Shown here piece by piece: positions 7,111-15,091 of a stretch of DNA of 28,141 nt (positions are counted from its first letter, which is position 1; every line of letters starts with the position of its first letter). The notes under the pieces were generated by a model, which did no database searches, was not told the DNA's origin, and worked only from the letters and a program-made list of their open reading frames with translations. Source of the stretch: JANYIP01 sp031394045 (GTDB lineage: Bacteria > Actinomycetota > Actinomycetes > Prado026); NCBI GenBank assembly GCA_031394045.1, contig JANMWN010000255.1, forward strand, positions 1 to 28,141, written 5' to 3'. The translations under genes and the position numbers were made by a program.

Positions 7111-7338
7111 CGAGGGTGGTAGCTCCGCCTCGCCTGAGTCAGAGAACCACGGTGCTCGTCTCCGGGCGTCTCCCGTACGCGCTGTCAGCGTCTCTCATCG
7201 TCGCGGCGACCGTCGCTGCACTGTTCAGCTTTGTCGCCGTCTGGCTCGATGTCGGCGGTACCAGCATTCGCCGGCGTCGCCGTGATCACCGCGATACCGC
7301 TCGGGTGGGACTTCCGGTACCACGCCGGAAACGAGTGA
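7107..7338 (+). pseudogene. Small two-helix membrane protein, apparently frameshifted
   Basis: The ATG at 7107 overlaps the upstream TGA (ATGA). It opens a frame encoding a basic N-terminus and a helix, YALSASLIVAATVAALFSF, ending in VAVWL at about residue 47. After about 7243-7250 that frame becomes Arg-rich and implausible (TSIRRRRRDHRDTARV) and runs on to 7514 over an opposing gene. The +1 frame continues hydrophobically (SAVPAFAGVAVITAIPLGW) and ends with a TGA at 7336-7338. One inserted base (or two lost) in the TGGCTCGATG region would join them into a two-helix protein of about 77 aa. Either the gene is broken or the base call is wrong. No function can be assigned. Confidence 0.5.
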
Positions 7339-7371
7339 CACGCGTTCGCACCCGAGGAGCCGGCGGCTTGG

Positions 7372-7713
7372 TCAGGCTTCGAGGGCCGTCAGCTGACCGC
7401 GACGGCGCCGAGCGATGCGCTGGGTCACCACGAGGTTTCCCACGAGCAGCACAGCGATGGCGATCACCACGAAAGGTGTCGACAGACTCCATCCCGAGGG
7501 AGACGCCTGCGTAGCGGGTGCCTGGTACGCGACAGGGACGGCGGTCGAGACGGCCCGGTCCGGGTCGGTGTAGGCGAAGGCGGTGCCGGGTACGGCCAGC
7601 ATCGCGAAGAGACCGACGACCATCGCAGCGAGGGTCCGCCGGATCCGCTTGGTCGAGCTGGCTGCGATGGTGACGGGGGAGCGGGTGGTGCTGCTGCTCG
7701 TCGTGATGGTCAT
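7372..7713 (-). CDS. Small secreted or membrane protein, unknown function
   Basis: The ATG at 7713 has GAGGAG about 7 nt upstream. The 113-aa product begins with a Ser/Thr-rich stretch and KRIRR. A hydrophobic segment, LAAMVVGLFAMLAVPGTAFA (about 28-47), follows and ends in an A-F-A signal-peptidase-like site. A second hydrophobic helix lies at about 80-96 (FVVIAIAVLLVGNLVV), before a basic tail, RIARRRRG. It is either an exported protein anchored by its C-terminal helix or a two-helix protein with both ends inside. It diverges from the large regulator at 7908, so the operator-like repeats between them could affect both. I do not recognise the family. Confidence 0.7.
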   Translation of the reverse strand: MTITTSSSTTRSPVTIAASSTKRIRRTLAAMVVGLFAMLAVPGTAFAYTDPDRAVSTAVPVAYQAPATQASPSGWSLSTPFVVIAIAVLLVGNLVVTQRIARRRRGQLTALEA

Positions 7714-7810
7714 GGGGGGCTCCTCGCTCGGATCTCGCTGTGGCGCCCACCGATCGGTGGCGCAGGACAGACGTTGCCCGGCGGTGCTGGCAGCGGCCTG
7801 GACCGACGCG

Positions 7811-7900
7811 GGGAGACCTCCCAGGTCGGCCGCAAGCAGTCGGCAACCGGCGAATCTAGGGAGTTCTCCCCTCACGCGCCCGCGCCGCCACTCGTACCTT
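7811..7900. promoter_or_regulatory. Two GGGAG-N2-CTCCC sites and -10 box before the large regulator
   Basis: Perfect inverted repeats GGGAG-AC-CTCCC (7811-7822) and GGGAG-TT-CTCCC (7859-7870) lie 48 bp apart. The nearer one ends 24 bp before TACCTT (7895-7900), which is 7 nt from the ATG at 7908. No good -35 hexamer is visible, so an activator bound at 7859-7870 would be well placed to recruit RNA polymerase to a leaderless promoter. Autoregulation by the SARP-like protein is the obvious hypothesis. Confidence 0.55.
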
Positions 7901-7907
7901 CAAGACC

Positions 7908-10900
7908 ATGGAGATCTGGGTCCTCGGGACGCTCGAAGTCAGCCACAACGGTCGCGCGATCGACATCCGCGGTCCCCTTCCGCGACGACTGCTGGCGCTG
8001 CTCGCGCTCACCCCGGGTCGCGAGGTCAGTGCCGACCGGCTCGTCGACGGGCTCTGGGGCGAGGAACCGCCCGCTGCGGCCGCAACCACCCTGCAGTCGC
8101 ACGTGGCGCGCCTTCGCCGTGACCTGCCCTCGCCCGACCTCGTACGAACCGGCCGGCACGGGTACGCCCTGGAGGTCGCCGAGGACGACGTGGATGCGCT
8201 CGTCCTGGAGCGCCGCCTCGCCCTTGGCAGCAAGGCACTCGTCGAGGGCCGCCCGGACGAGGCCAGCACGGTGCTCGCCGAGGCCTTGACGCTCTGGCGT
8301 GGGACGCCGTACGCAGAGTTCTCCGGCTGTGGGCCGCTCGAGGCCGAGGCCGAGCGACTGTCCACTCTTCGTCTGGATGCCCTCGAGCGCCGGATCTCCG
8401 CAGACCTGGGGCGCCCGGGCATCGCCCCGCCTGTGGCCGAGCTCGAGGCGCTGGTTCGCTGGCACCCGATGCGCGAGTCGTTCTGGGCGTTGCTGATGGC
8501 CGCTCAGTACCGAAGCGGGCGGCAGGCCGACGCGCTCGCGTCCTACCAGCGCGCCCGTTCGACCCTCGCCGACGAGCTTGGCGTCGCCCCGGGGCCGCAG
8601 CTGCAGGAGCTCGAGCGGTTGATCCTCGCGCACGATCCGTCCCTGGAGATGCCGGGGATGTCCACGTTCCTGCCTCCCCAGCAGGATCGTGGCACTTATC
8701 CTGAGCACGTGGCACTGGTCGAGCGAAACCACCTGGTCGAGAGCCTGACCGGCCTGCATGACGAAGCCCTCGGTGGCTCCGGTCGGCTCGTCCTGGTGCA
8801 TGGTGAGGCAGGCGTCGGCAAGTCCGCGCTCGTACGCGAGTGGAGCGGGCTCGCTCGTACGCGCGGACGGATGCTCTGGGGCGCCTGCGACCCGCTGACG
8901 TCGCCGCGGCCGCTCGGCCCGCTCGTCGACGTCGCACCGCACCTCGACCCCCGGGTCGGCGAGCTGTTGCGATCGGGAGAGCGCGACGGCCTGTTCGAGA
9001 CCGCGCTCGCGGCGCTGCAGAGCGCCGGCCCCTCGGTGCTGGTGATTGAGGACCTGCACTGGGCCGACGAGTCGACGCTCGACCTGGTGCGCTTCCTGGC
9101 GCGGCGCCTCGAGGGCACGCACACGCTCGTCGTCGCGACCTACCGCGACGAGCACCTGCGTCCGTCGGACCCGCTGCGGGTCATGCTCGGCGACATCGCC
9201 TCGCAGTCCGTCGTACGGCGGATCGAGGTGCCGCTCCTGTCTGCCGCGGCTGTCGCCGAGCTCGCGGCGGAGACCGGCATCGACGCCGAGGCGCTCTACC
9301 GCGAGACGGGCGGCAACGCGTTCTTCGTCACGGAGGTGGTGGCCGCGGAGGGGAGCCAGCTGCCGCCGACCGTCCAGGACGCCGTCCTGTCCCGGGTGCA
9401 CCGGCTGTCCCCTCAGGCCCGGCTGGCATTGGAGACGGCCGCAGTGATCGGCTCGCGGATCGAGCCGAACCTCGTGCACGCGATGCCGGACGTGTCCGCC
9501 GACTCGGTCGACGAGTGCGTGAGCGCGGGCATGCTGCGCTTCGAGGCGCCCACCTACGCCTTCCGGCACGAGCTCGTACGGCAGTCCGTGCTCTCCGGCA
9601 TCACCCCAGGCCGCCTCGGTGCGCTGCACTGGCAGGTCCTCGACCGGCTGCGCGCGATGCCGATGTCCCCGCGCCCGTACGCACGGCTGGCCGAGCACGC
9701 CGAGATGGCCGGCGACGGCCCCTCAGTCCTGGAGTTCGCCGTCGCGGCCGGGGACTCCGCTGCGAGCCTGGGGTCGCACCGCGAGGCGGCGTACCAGTAC
9801 GGCCGCGCGATGCCCTACGCCGACCTTCTTGACCCCGACGCGCGGATCGACCTGCTCCGCAAGCGTGCGAGCGAGTGCCACCTCACCGATGAGCAGCACT
9901 CGGCCATCGAGGCCTGGCAACGGCTCGTGGAGATGCTTCGCCAGGTCGACCGGCCGCACGAGCTCGCAGACGCGCTTCTGCAGTACTCGCGCTCGCTCAC
10001 CACGATCGGCGATCACGTGCACTCGCCGGCACTGATCGACGAAGCGCTCGCCGTCGTACAGGAGCTGCCACCGAGCCCTGAGCTGGCGCTGGCGCTCGTG
10101 CTGCACGCGATGGTGTGCGTCGAAGGGACCGACCGCCCGCTGGCCGTCGCCGAGGCTGAGCGCGGCGTTGCGCTCGCCCGCGAAGTCGGCGATCCGCACG
10201 TGATCGCCTACTGCCTGAACTCACTCGGTTGCTGCCTGGCGGAGGTCGGCGACGCGCGGGCCGTGCCGATGGTCCAAGAGAGCCTCCGGATCGCCCTCGA
10301 GCACGACCTCGAGGACGACGCTGCCCGCGGCTACAACAACCTCGCCCACCTCGCGACCGTGTCGCGGCGCTTCGACGACTTGCAGGTGCTGCTCGACGAC
10401 GGCCTGCGGTACACCACGGATCACGATCTCAACGGATCGTTCCTCTGCCTGCTGGCGGCGCAGGTGACCTTCCTGCTCCAGCGCGGCGACTGGGTGGTGG
10501 CCGAGGCGGAGGCCAACGAGCTGCTCTACGTCCGCGCGTCCTTCAGGGCCAGCCGGATGGAACCGCTGTGCGTGCTGGGCCTGCTGGCGGCCCGTCGAGA
10601 TGACTCCGAGACCGCGTGGCGGTTCCTGGACGAGGCGCGCGAGCACGTTCGTGATGCGCAGGTGCTCGGCTACGACGGCCCCATCGCTGTGGCCCGCGGC
10701 GAGGCCCATCTGCTTGAGGGCGACGTCGCAGCCGTCGAGGCCGCGGTCCGCCCCTCGTACGACGAGGCACTGCGCCTTGGTCACCGCGAGTACCTGGGGA
10801 TGCTCTCGCTGCTGCTGTGGCGCGCTGGGCTGCTCGACCAGGCTCCCGATGGCGGGCTCGAGGCGGCCCGGTTGTCCATGGCAGGGCAGGCCCGGTCGGC

Positions 10901-11300
10901 CGCTGCGATCTGGGCCGCAGAAGGCTTCACCTACGAGGTCGCCTGGGCGCTGCTCGACAGCGACGACGAGATCGACCTGCGCGAGGCGAGGGCGATGTTC
11001 GAGCGTCTCGGCGCGAGCGTCCTCGTCGAGCGTACGGACGCGAAGCTGCGCTCCATCGGGGCGAAGGTCCCTCGCGGTGCCCGGGCCAGCACACGTGCGA
11101 ACGTCGGCGGGCTCACCGACCGCGAGCTCGAGGTGCTCGACCTGCTCGACGCCGGCCTGCGCAACGCCGACATCGCCGCGCGGCTGCACCTGTCGGAGAA
11201 GACCGTCGGGCACCACGTCTCGTCGATCCTCGCGAAGCTCGGGGTGGCCTCGCGCCTCGAGGCCGTCCGCCGGGCGCGCGACCTCGCGGTCGCCGGCTGA
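7908..11300 (+). CDS. Giant SARP-like/AAA/TPR/LuxR transcriptional regulator
   Basis: The 1130-aa protein has, in order: a winged-helix OmpR/PhoB-type DNA-binding domain (about 1-90); a bacterial transcriptional activation domain (BTAD, about 95-242, with ALRRHP-like WHPMRESFWALLMAAQYRSG in parts); and an AAA/STAND ATPase (about 265-560) with Walker A GEAGVGKS at 299-306 and Walker B VLVIEDLHWAD at 377-387. A TPR-like helical region follows (about 590-1050), then a C-terminal LuxR/GerE helix-turn-helix (about 1069-1130: LTDRELEVLDLLDAG, IAARLHLSEKTV). Two DNA-binding ends in one chain are unusual but known among actinobacterial AfsR-related regulators. The ATG at 7908 lacks a Shine-Dalgarno but has TACCTT 7 nt upstream. 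Likely targets are itself and the downstream DUF4242 gene. Confidence 0.93.
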   Translation: MEIWVLGTLEVSHNGRAIDIRGPLPRRLLALLALTPGREVSADRLVDGLWGEEPPAAAATTLQSHVARLRRDLPSPDLVRTGRHGYALEVAEDDVDALVLERRLALGSKALVEGRPDEASTVLAEALTLWRGTPYAEFSGCGPLEAEAERLSTLRLDALERRISADLGRPGIAPPVAELEALVRWHPMRESFWALLMAAQYRSGRQADALASYQRARSTLADELGVAPGPQLQELERLILAHDPSLEMPGMSTFLPPQQDRGTYPEHVALVERNHLVESLTGLHDEALGGSGRLVLVHGEAGVGKSALVREWSGLARTRGRMLWGACDPLTSPRPLGPLVDVAPHLDPRVGELLRSGERDGLFETALAALQSAGPSVLVIEDLHWADESTLDLVRFLARRLEGTHTLVVATYRDEHLRPSDPLRVMLGDIASQSVVRRIEVPLLSAAAVAELAAETGIDAEALYRETGGNAFFVTEVVAAEGSQLPPTVQDAVLSRVHRLSPQARLALETAAVIGSRIEPNLVHAMPDVSADSVDECVSAGMLRFEAPTYAFRHELVRQSVLSGITPGRLGALHWQVLDRLRAMPMSPRPYARLAEHAEMAGDGPSVLEFAVAAGDSAASLGSHREAAYQYGRAMPYADLLDPDARIDLLRKRASECHLTDEQHSAIEAWQRLVEMLRQVDRPHELADALLQYSRSLTTIGDHVHSPALIDEALAVVQELPPSPELALALVLHAMVCVEGTDRPLAVAEAERGVALAREVGDPHVIAYCLNSLGCCLAEVGDARAVPMVQESLRIALEHDLEDDAARGYNNLAHLATVSRRFDDLQVLLDDGLRYTTDHDLNGSFLCLLAAQVTFLLQRGDWVVAEAEANELLYVRASFRASRMEPLCVLGLLAARRDDSETAWRFLDEAREHVRDAQVLGYDGPIAVARGEAHLLEGDVAAVEAAVRPSYDEALRLGHREYLGMLSLLLWRAGLLDQAPDGGLEAARLSMAGQARSAAAIWAAEGFTYEVAWALLDSDDEIDLREARAMFERLGASVLVERTDAKLRSIGAKVPRGARASTRANVGGLTDRELEVLDLLDAGLRNADIAARLHLSEKTVGHHVSSILAKLGVASRLEAVRRARDLAVAG

Positions 11301-11339
11301 CCTCTGCTTGGTGACCTCTGCGGGCTGACCTCTGCCGCC
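11298..11339 (+). repeat. 14-bp tandem repeat (x3) carrying a stop codon in each copy
   Basis: TGACCTCTGC begins at 11298, 11312 and 11326. The first TGA is the actual stop of the large regulator. Because 14 is not divisible by three, the three TGAs fall in three different frames. No hairpin is apparent in the array. Confidence 0.8.
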
Positions 11340-11347
11340 CCGAAAGG

Positions 11348-11383
11348 TAGGGAGTGCGCCGGCGCAACATGGTGATCCCTCCC
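11348..11383 (+). promoter_or_regulatory. Separated GGGAG and CTCCC half-sites before the DUF4242 gene
   Basis: TAGGGAGT (11348-11355) repeats the TAGGGAGT found at 7857-7864 before the large regulator. CTCCC (11379-11383) lies 24 bp further on. They match the half-sites of the GGGAG-N2-CTCCC elements upstream of the regulator, which suggests, but does not prove, that it also controls this promoter. A weak -10-like TAGAGC occurs at 11414. Confidence 0.4.
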
Positions 11384-11461
11384 GATGCCCGCGGGGTCCT
11401 GCTGCTGGCTGACTAGAGCTAGGCGGACCGACCGACGGTCCCGTGCAACAAGGAGAAGACG

Positions 11462-11734
11462 ATGCCCCGCTACCTGGTCGAGCGCACGTTCCCGGACGGC
11501 CTGGAGATCCCGACGACCGACGATGGCGCGAAGACGTGCCTCGGCGTCGTGGACCACAACGCTGTCGTCGGCGTGACGTGGCTGCACTCGTACGTCAGCG
11601 ACGACAAGCGCAAGACGTTCTGCATCTACGACGGTCCCGACGCCGACGCCATCCGTACCGCAGCCAGCAGCAACGGGCTCCCGGTCGACTCCATCTCGCC
11701 GGTGAGCGTGCTCGACCCGTACTTCTACCACTAG
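11462..11734 (+). CDS. DUF4242 small protein (putative metal-binding ferredoxin-like fold)
   Basis: The 90-aa product begins MPRYLVERTFPDGL and continues VVDHNAVVGVTWLHSYVSDD, KTFCIYDGPDADAIRTAA and LPVDSISPVSVLDP, the typical pattern of DUF4242. A Streptomyces member of this family has been described as nickel-binding; metal binding here is only inference (candidate ligands His41, His51 and Cys61). AAGGAGA lies about 6 nt before the ATG. It follows the AfsR-like regulator by about 160 bp, an arrangement that suggests it is a regulatory target. It is cytoplasmic, with no signal peptide. The aldehyde dehydrogenase gene follows after about 107 bp. Confidence 0.85.
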   Translation: MPRYLVERTFPDGLEIPTTDDGAKTCLGVVDHNAVVGVTWLHSYVSDDKRKTFCIYDGPDADAIRTAASSNGLPVDSISPVSVLDPYFYH

Positions 11735-11841
11735 CGTCTACGCCGACGAGCCGCTCGTTCATCGTCGCGGTGGCTGGCTCTGCTGCCGGTGGGAACGTAC
11801 TCTCGACGCGGTTGCACCGCCGCCGAGCGAGAGGTCCGACG

Positions 11842-13221
11842 TTGAGCTCCTACCAGGTCGTCAATCCAGCCACCGGAACGGTCGAGAGCGAGTTCGCCAC
11901 CGCGACCGACGCGCAGGTCGCCCACGTCGTCGACCAGGTCGACGGTGCGTACCGCTCCTGGCGTCTCACCTCGAAGCAGGAGCGGAGCGAGGTGCTGCTC
12001 CGGGTGGCTCAGCTCTACCTCGACCGGGCGGACGAGCTGGCCGCGCTGATCACCCGCGAGATGGGGAAGACGACCGCTGAGGCGGTCGGCGAGGTCGAGT
12101 TCGTCGCGGACATCTATCGCTACTACGCCGAGCAGGGACCCGGTCTGCTGGCGGACGTCCCGCTGGACTCGACCTCGGACGGCACCGCCTGGGTGCGCAA
12201 GGCGGCCGTCGGTCCGCTGCTCGGGATCATGCCGTGGAACTACCCCTACTACCAGGTCGCTCGCTTCGCGGCCCCAAACCTGATGATCGGCAACACCATT
12301 GCGCTCAAGCCGGCTCCGCAGTGCCCGGAGTCGGCCCTGGCCATCGAGCAGCTCTTCCACGATGCCGGGCTGCCTGCGGGTGCCTACGTCAATGTCTTCG
12401 CCTCGGACGACCAGGTCGCCGACATGATCGCCGACCCGCGGATCGCCGGCGTCTCGGTCACGGGCAGCGAGCGAGCAGGGACGGCCGTGGCCGCTCTCGC
12501 GGGCAAGAACCTCAAGCGGATCGTGCTCGAGCTGGGTGGGTCCGACGCCTTCATCGTCCTGGATACCGATGACCTGGCCGGCGTCGTGTCCGCGGCAGTC
12601 GGTGCCCGGATGGAGAACGCGGGCCAGGCGTGCAACGCGTCCAAGCGGATGATCGTGGTGGACAGCCTGTACGAGGACTTCGTCGCGGCGTTCACCGCCG
12701 AGATGGCCGCCCAGGTCACCGGCGACCCCACAGACCCGGCCACGACCTACGGGCCGCTGTCCTCCGAGCAGGCCGCGCGTGGCCTGATGGCCCAGATCGA
12801 GGACGCGGTGAGCAAGGGCGCGACCGTACGTACCGGCGGCCGGCGGCTCGACCGGGCCGGCGCCTTCGTCGAGGCGACGGTCCTGACCGACGTGACGCCG
12901 GACATGCGGGCGTACCGGGAGGAGCTGTTCGGCCCGGCCGCGGTCGTCTATCGGGTGGCCGACGCCGACGAGGCGGTACGCCTGGCCAACGACTCACCGT
13001 TTGGGCTGGGCGGCGTGGTCTACAGCAACGACGAGGCGCTGGCTCTTGACGTGGCTGACCGCCTGGACACCGGCATGGTGTGGATCAACGAGCCCCAGGG
13101 CGGTGGGCCTGAGCTGCCCTTCGGCGGCACCAAGCGTTCCGGGGTCGGGCGTGAGCTCGGACCGTACGGGCTGGACGAGTTCGTCAACAAGAAGCTCATG
13201 CATGCGCCGGCCAAGCCTTAG
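11842..13221 (+). CDS. NAD(P)-dependent aldehyde dehydrogenase, succinate-semialdehyde type
   Basis: The chosen start is a TTG at 11842, with AGAGG about 7 nt upstream; it places SYQVVNPATGTV at the N-terminus, as in the family. The 459-aa enzyme has the oxyanion Asn133 in MPWNYP, Lys156 in ALKPAP, the general base Glu230 in LELGGSD and the catalytic Cys264 in ENAGQACNASKR. The C-terminus has PFGGTKRSGVGRELG. It is closest in pattern to the shorter GabD/SSADH-like enzymes (about 455-460 aa) that oxidise succinate semialdehyde or similar small aldehydes with NAD(P)+. It is intact. The frame stays open upstream to 11443, but that part overlaps DUF4242 in another frame and is not coding. Confidence 0.9.
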   Translation: MSSYQVVNPATGTVESEFATATDAQVAHVVDQVDGAYRSWRLTSKQERSEVLLRVAQLYLDRADELAALITREMGKTTAEAVGEVEFVADIYRYYAEQGPGLLADVPLDSTSDGTAWVRKAAVGPLLGIMPWNYPYYQVARFAAPNLMIGNTIALKPAPQCPESALAIEQLFHDAGLPAGAYVNVFASDDQVADMIADPRIAGVSVTGSERAGTAVAALAGKNLKRIVLELGGSDAFIVLDTDDLAGVVSAAVGARMENAGQACNASKRMIVVDSLYEDFVAAFTAEMAAQVTGDPTDPATTYGPLSSEQAARGLMAQIEDAVSKGATVRTGGRRLDRAGAFVEATVLTDVTPDMRAYREELFGPAAVVYRVADADEAVRLANDSPFGLGGVVYSNDEALALDVADRLDTGMVWINEPQGGGPELPFGGTKRSGVGRELGPYGLDEFVNKKLMHAPAKP

Positions 13222-13224
13222 ACC

Positions 13225-13237
13225 CTAGAAGTTCTAG
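13225..13237. terminator. CTAGAA-G-TTCTAG palindrome between convergent genes
   Basis: A perfect 6-1-6 palindrome lies 3 bp after the aldehyde dehydrogenase stop and contains the stop of the opposing GAP-family gene (13234-13236). It is too short and A/T-rich to be a strong terminator. It could be a protein-binding site or simply a compact gene junction. Confidence 0.3.
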
Positions 13238-13779
13238 AGACCTGACAGCCCCTTCGCCCCGACCACCGATCCGATGACCACCATCACGACCGCCATCAGG
13301 GCTGCGTTGTTGGCCCGCAACCAGTCCCGGGCCTTGCCCAGCGGGCCGAGGGCAGGTTCGCCGAGGATCAGGTTGGCGCCGACCGGTACGGCGACGCTGA
13401 GCGAGGCGACGGTGCTGAAGCCCAGGACCAGCGCCAGCCGGAGGGCTGACCCTGGCGTCGCCTCGGCCAGCCCGCGCATCCAGGCGGGTTCAGCGGTCTC
13501 GGCCTTGCGGTTGAGCCACTCCCAGATGCCGTAGACGACCAGCGCGGTACCAAGGACGAGTCGGGTCCACGAGACCCAACGAGGCGTGTAGTCGCTGCCC
13601 TCGACCAGGTCGGAGGCCAGCACGAAGACCGACGTCGGGACCCCGACGCCGACGAACCACCCGAGCAGGAAGCTCGTGGACGTCGCCCGGGCCCGTAGCG
13701 CGAAGAGCAGCAGGATCGCCGGGATCAGCGGGAAGGGCGACGCAGCGATAGCCAGCGCGATCGGCCACAGGTCGTTCAC
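13234..13779 (-). CDS. GAP-family (Sap/LysE-like) membrane protein
   Basis: The GTG at 13779 gives a 181-aa product beginning VNDLWPIALAIAASPFPLIPA, the usual start of GAP (Sap, sulfolipid-addressing-like) proteins; the frame extends a little further upstream into zwf. About six hydrophobic helices are visible, including PAILLLFALRA, FLLGWFVGVGVPTSVFVLA, RLVLGTALVVYGIWEWL, LRLALVLGFSTVASLSVAV and AALMAVVMVVIGSVVG. Mycobacterial relatives are linked to export of cell-envelope lipids; others have unknown cargo. It starts 5 nt after the zwf stop, so the two are probably co-transcribed, although no metabolic link is obvious. It converges with the aldehyde dehydrogenase. Confidence 0.8.
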   Translation of the reverse strand: MNDLWPIALAIAASPFPLIPAILLLFALRARATSTSFLLGWFVGVGVPTSVFVLASDLVEGSDYTPRWVSWTRLVLGTALVVYGIWEWLNRKAETAEPAWMRGLAEATPGSALRLALVLGFSTVASLSVAVPVGANLILGEPALGPLGKARDWLRANNAALMAVVMVVIGSVVGAKGLSGL

Positions 13780-13784
13780 CGGCG

Positions 13785-14891
13785 CTACTTCTTCTCTCGC
13801 CAGGTGTGCTCGAACGGGAGCCGCCACGCATGCGGCGCGATCAGCTGGTGGATCGCGTTCGGCCCCCAGGTGCCTGGGCTGTACGGCTTGACCGGCGGCG
13901 GGTCCTCAAGCAGCGGGATCGAGCGTTCCCACAGGCTCTCGATGCGGTCCGCCGTCGTGAACAGCGTGTGGTCGCCGTGCATCGCGTCGAGGATGAGCCG
14001 CTCGTACGCCTCGAGGACCTCGCCGGCGTGGTCGGTCTCCTGGGTGGAGAACTGCATGCTCAGCTTGTCGAGCTTCATTCCCGGGCCCGGCCGCTTGCCA
14101 TAGAACGAGAGTGACACCCTCGAGGAGTCCGCCAGGTCGAAGGTGAGATGGTCCGGACCGGCCGAGCCGACCCCGGAGTTCGCGGGGGAACATCGTCCGC
14201 GGCGCCTCCTGGAACGCGATCGAGATGATGCGCGTCCCTTCGGCCATGCACTTGCGAAGCGGAACGCCAGGATGTTCTGGGCCGCCTCCTTGCCCAGGAA
14301 GTGGTCGATGCGGAAGATCTGGCTCTCGTCGAACGTCTCGTGCACCTGGTCGTTGAGCCGGATGGCGCTGTCCAGGTCGGTTCCGAACGGCTTCTCCATG
14401 ACCACTCGTGCCCGCTCGACCAGCTGGGCGTCCCGGAGGCGGGTGATCACCGCGAGGGCTGCCTTCAGGGGCACGCTCAGGTAGTGCAGGCGACGGACGT
14501 CAGGGCCGAGCTGCGCCTCCGCGGCCGCGACGGCGGCCAACAGGGCGCTCGGCTCGGTGTCCATCGGCAGGTAGGTCAGGCGCGAGGCGAACGCGTCCCA
14601 CTGCTCGTCGCTGAGCGGGTGGGTGCCGAACTCGCTGATGGCGGTCCTGGCAAAGGCTCGGAACTCCTCGTGGTCGAACGCCTCGAGCGACGTACCCACG
14701 ACCCGGATGTCAGGGGCGAGCTTCGACGAGGTCGCGAGGTGGGCGAGGCCGGGCAGTAGCCTGCGACGAGCCAGGTCTCCGGTCGCACCGAACAGCACGA
14801 TGACGTGCGGCGCGGTGTACTCGGGGCTCAGGCGCGAGGCACGTGCACCCGGCGCGGGGTACGAGATGGTCTGGGCGGCTTGATCTGGCAC
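13785..14891 (-). pseudogene. zwf: Glucose-6-phosphate dehydrogenase with large internal deletion
   Basis: From the GTG at 14891 the product shows clear G6PD features: GATGDLARR (35-43), EKPFG (166-170) and the active-site RIDHFLGKE (194-202). The C-terminus is also intact (PDHLTFDLADSSRVSLSFYG, then SLWERSIPLLEDPPP and WGPNAIHQLIAP). After FRFA (residue 213, about 14253) the family's next ~130 residues are absent. The sequence resumes in another frame at KCMAEGTRIISIAFQEAPR (14253-14185). At a run of five G (14184-14188, + strand) it shifts back: removing one base would give ...RTMFPANSGVG in phase. The deletion (3n+1) and the extra base cancel, leaving 368 codons open against about 490-500 expected. 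It is almost certainly inactive. Another zwf copy outside the window may supply the activity. Confidence 0.75.
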
Positions 14892-14945
14892 GGGGGCGAT
14901 CCGCGCACCTGCAGGTTGCCGACGCGCGAACAGGACGCCGATGAT

Positions 14946-14967
14946 CGCGGAGAGGTGCTCCTCCGCG
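14946..14967. promoter_or_regulatory. Inverted repeat between zwf and the efflux gene
   Basis: CGCGGAG (14946-14952) and CTCCGCG (14961-14967) are perfect 7-bp arms around 8 bp, in the 200-bp divergent region. This is a plausible operator for the DHA2 efflux gene or zwf. No regulator gene is adjacent. Confidence 0.4.
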
Positions 14968-15091
14968 CGATTGCCGGCGGCCTCCGCTAGCCTTTGCGCT
15001 GGCTGATCGGGACGCGTTCACCGGTCCTGCGGACTCAGCCCGACTGTCCTCGCCGCCGGGCCTACGGTCCGGCACTGCGTCTGGAGCCCTG

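Noticed and set aside
7872..9698. A 608-codon open frame on the reverse strand within the large regulator
   Set aside because: It is antisense to the BTAD/ATPase region of a clearly coding gene, is rich in Arg, Gly and His, and matches no domain pattern. High GC3 on the forward strand keeps the reverse frame open.
10221..11216. A 331-codon reverse open frame in the regulator's TPR region
   Set aside because: Antisense shadow of the coding strand, with no motifs.
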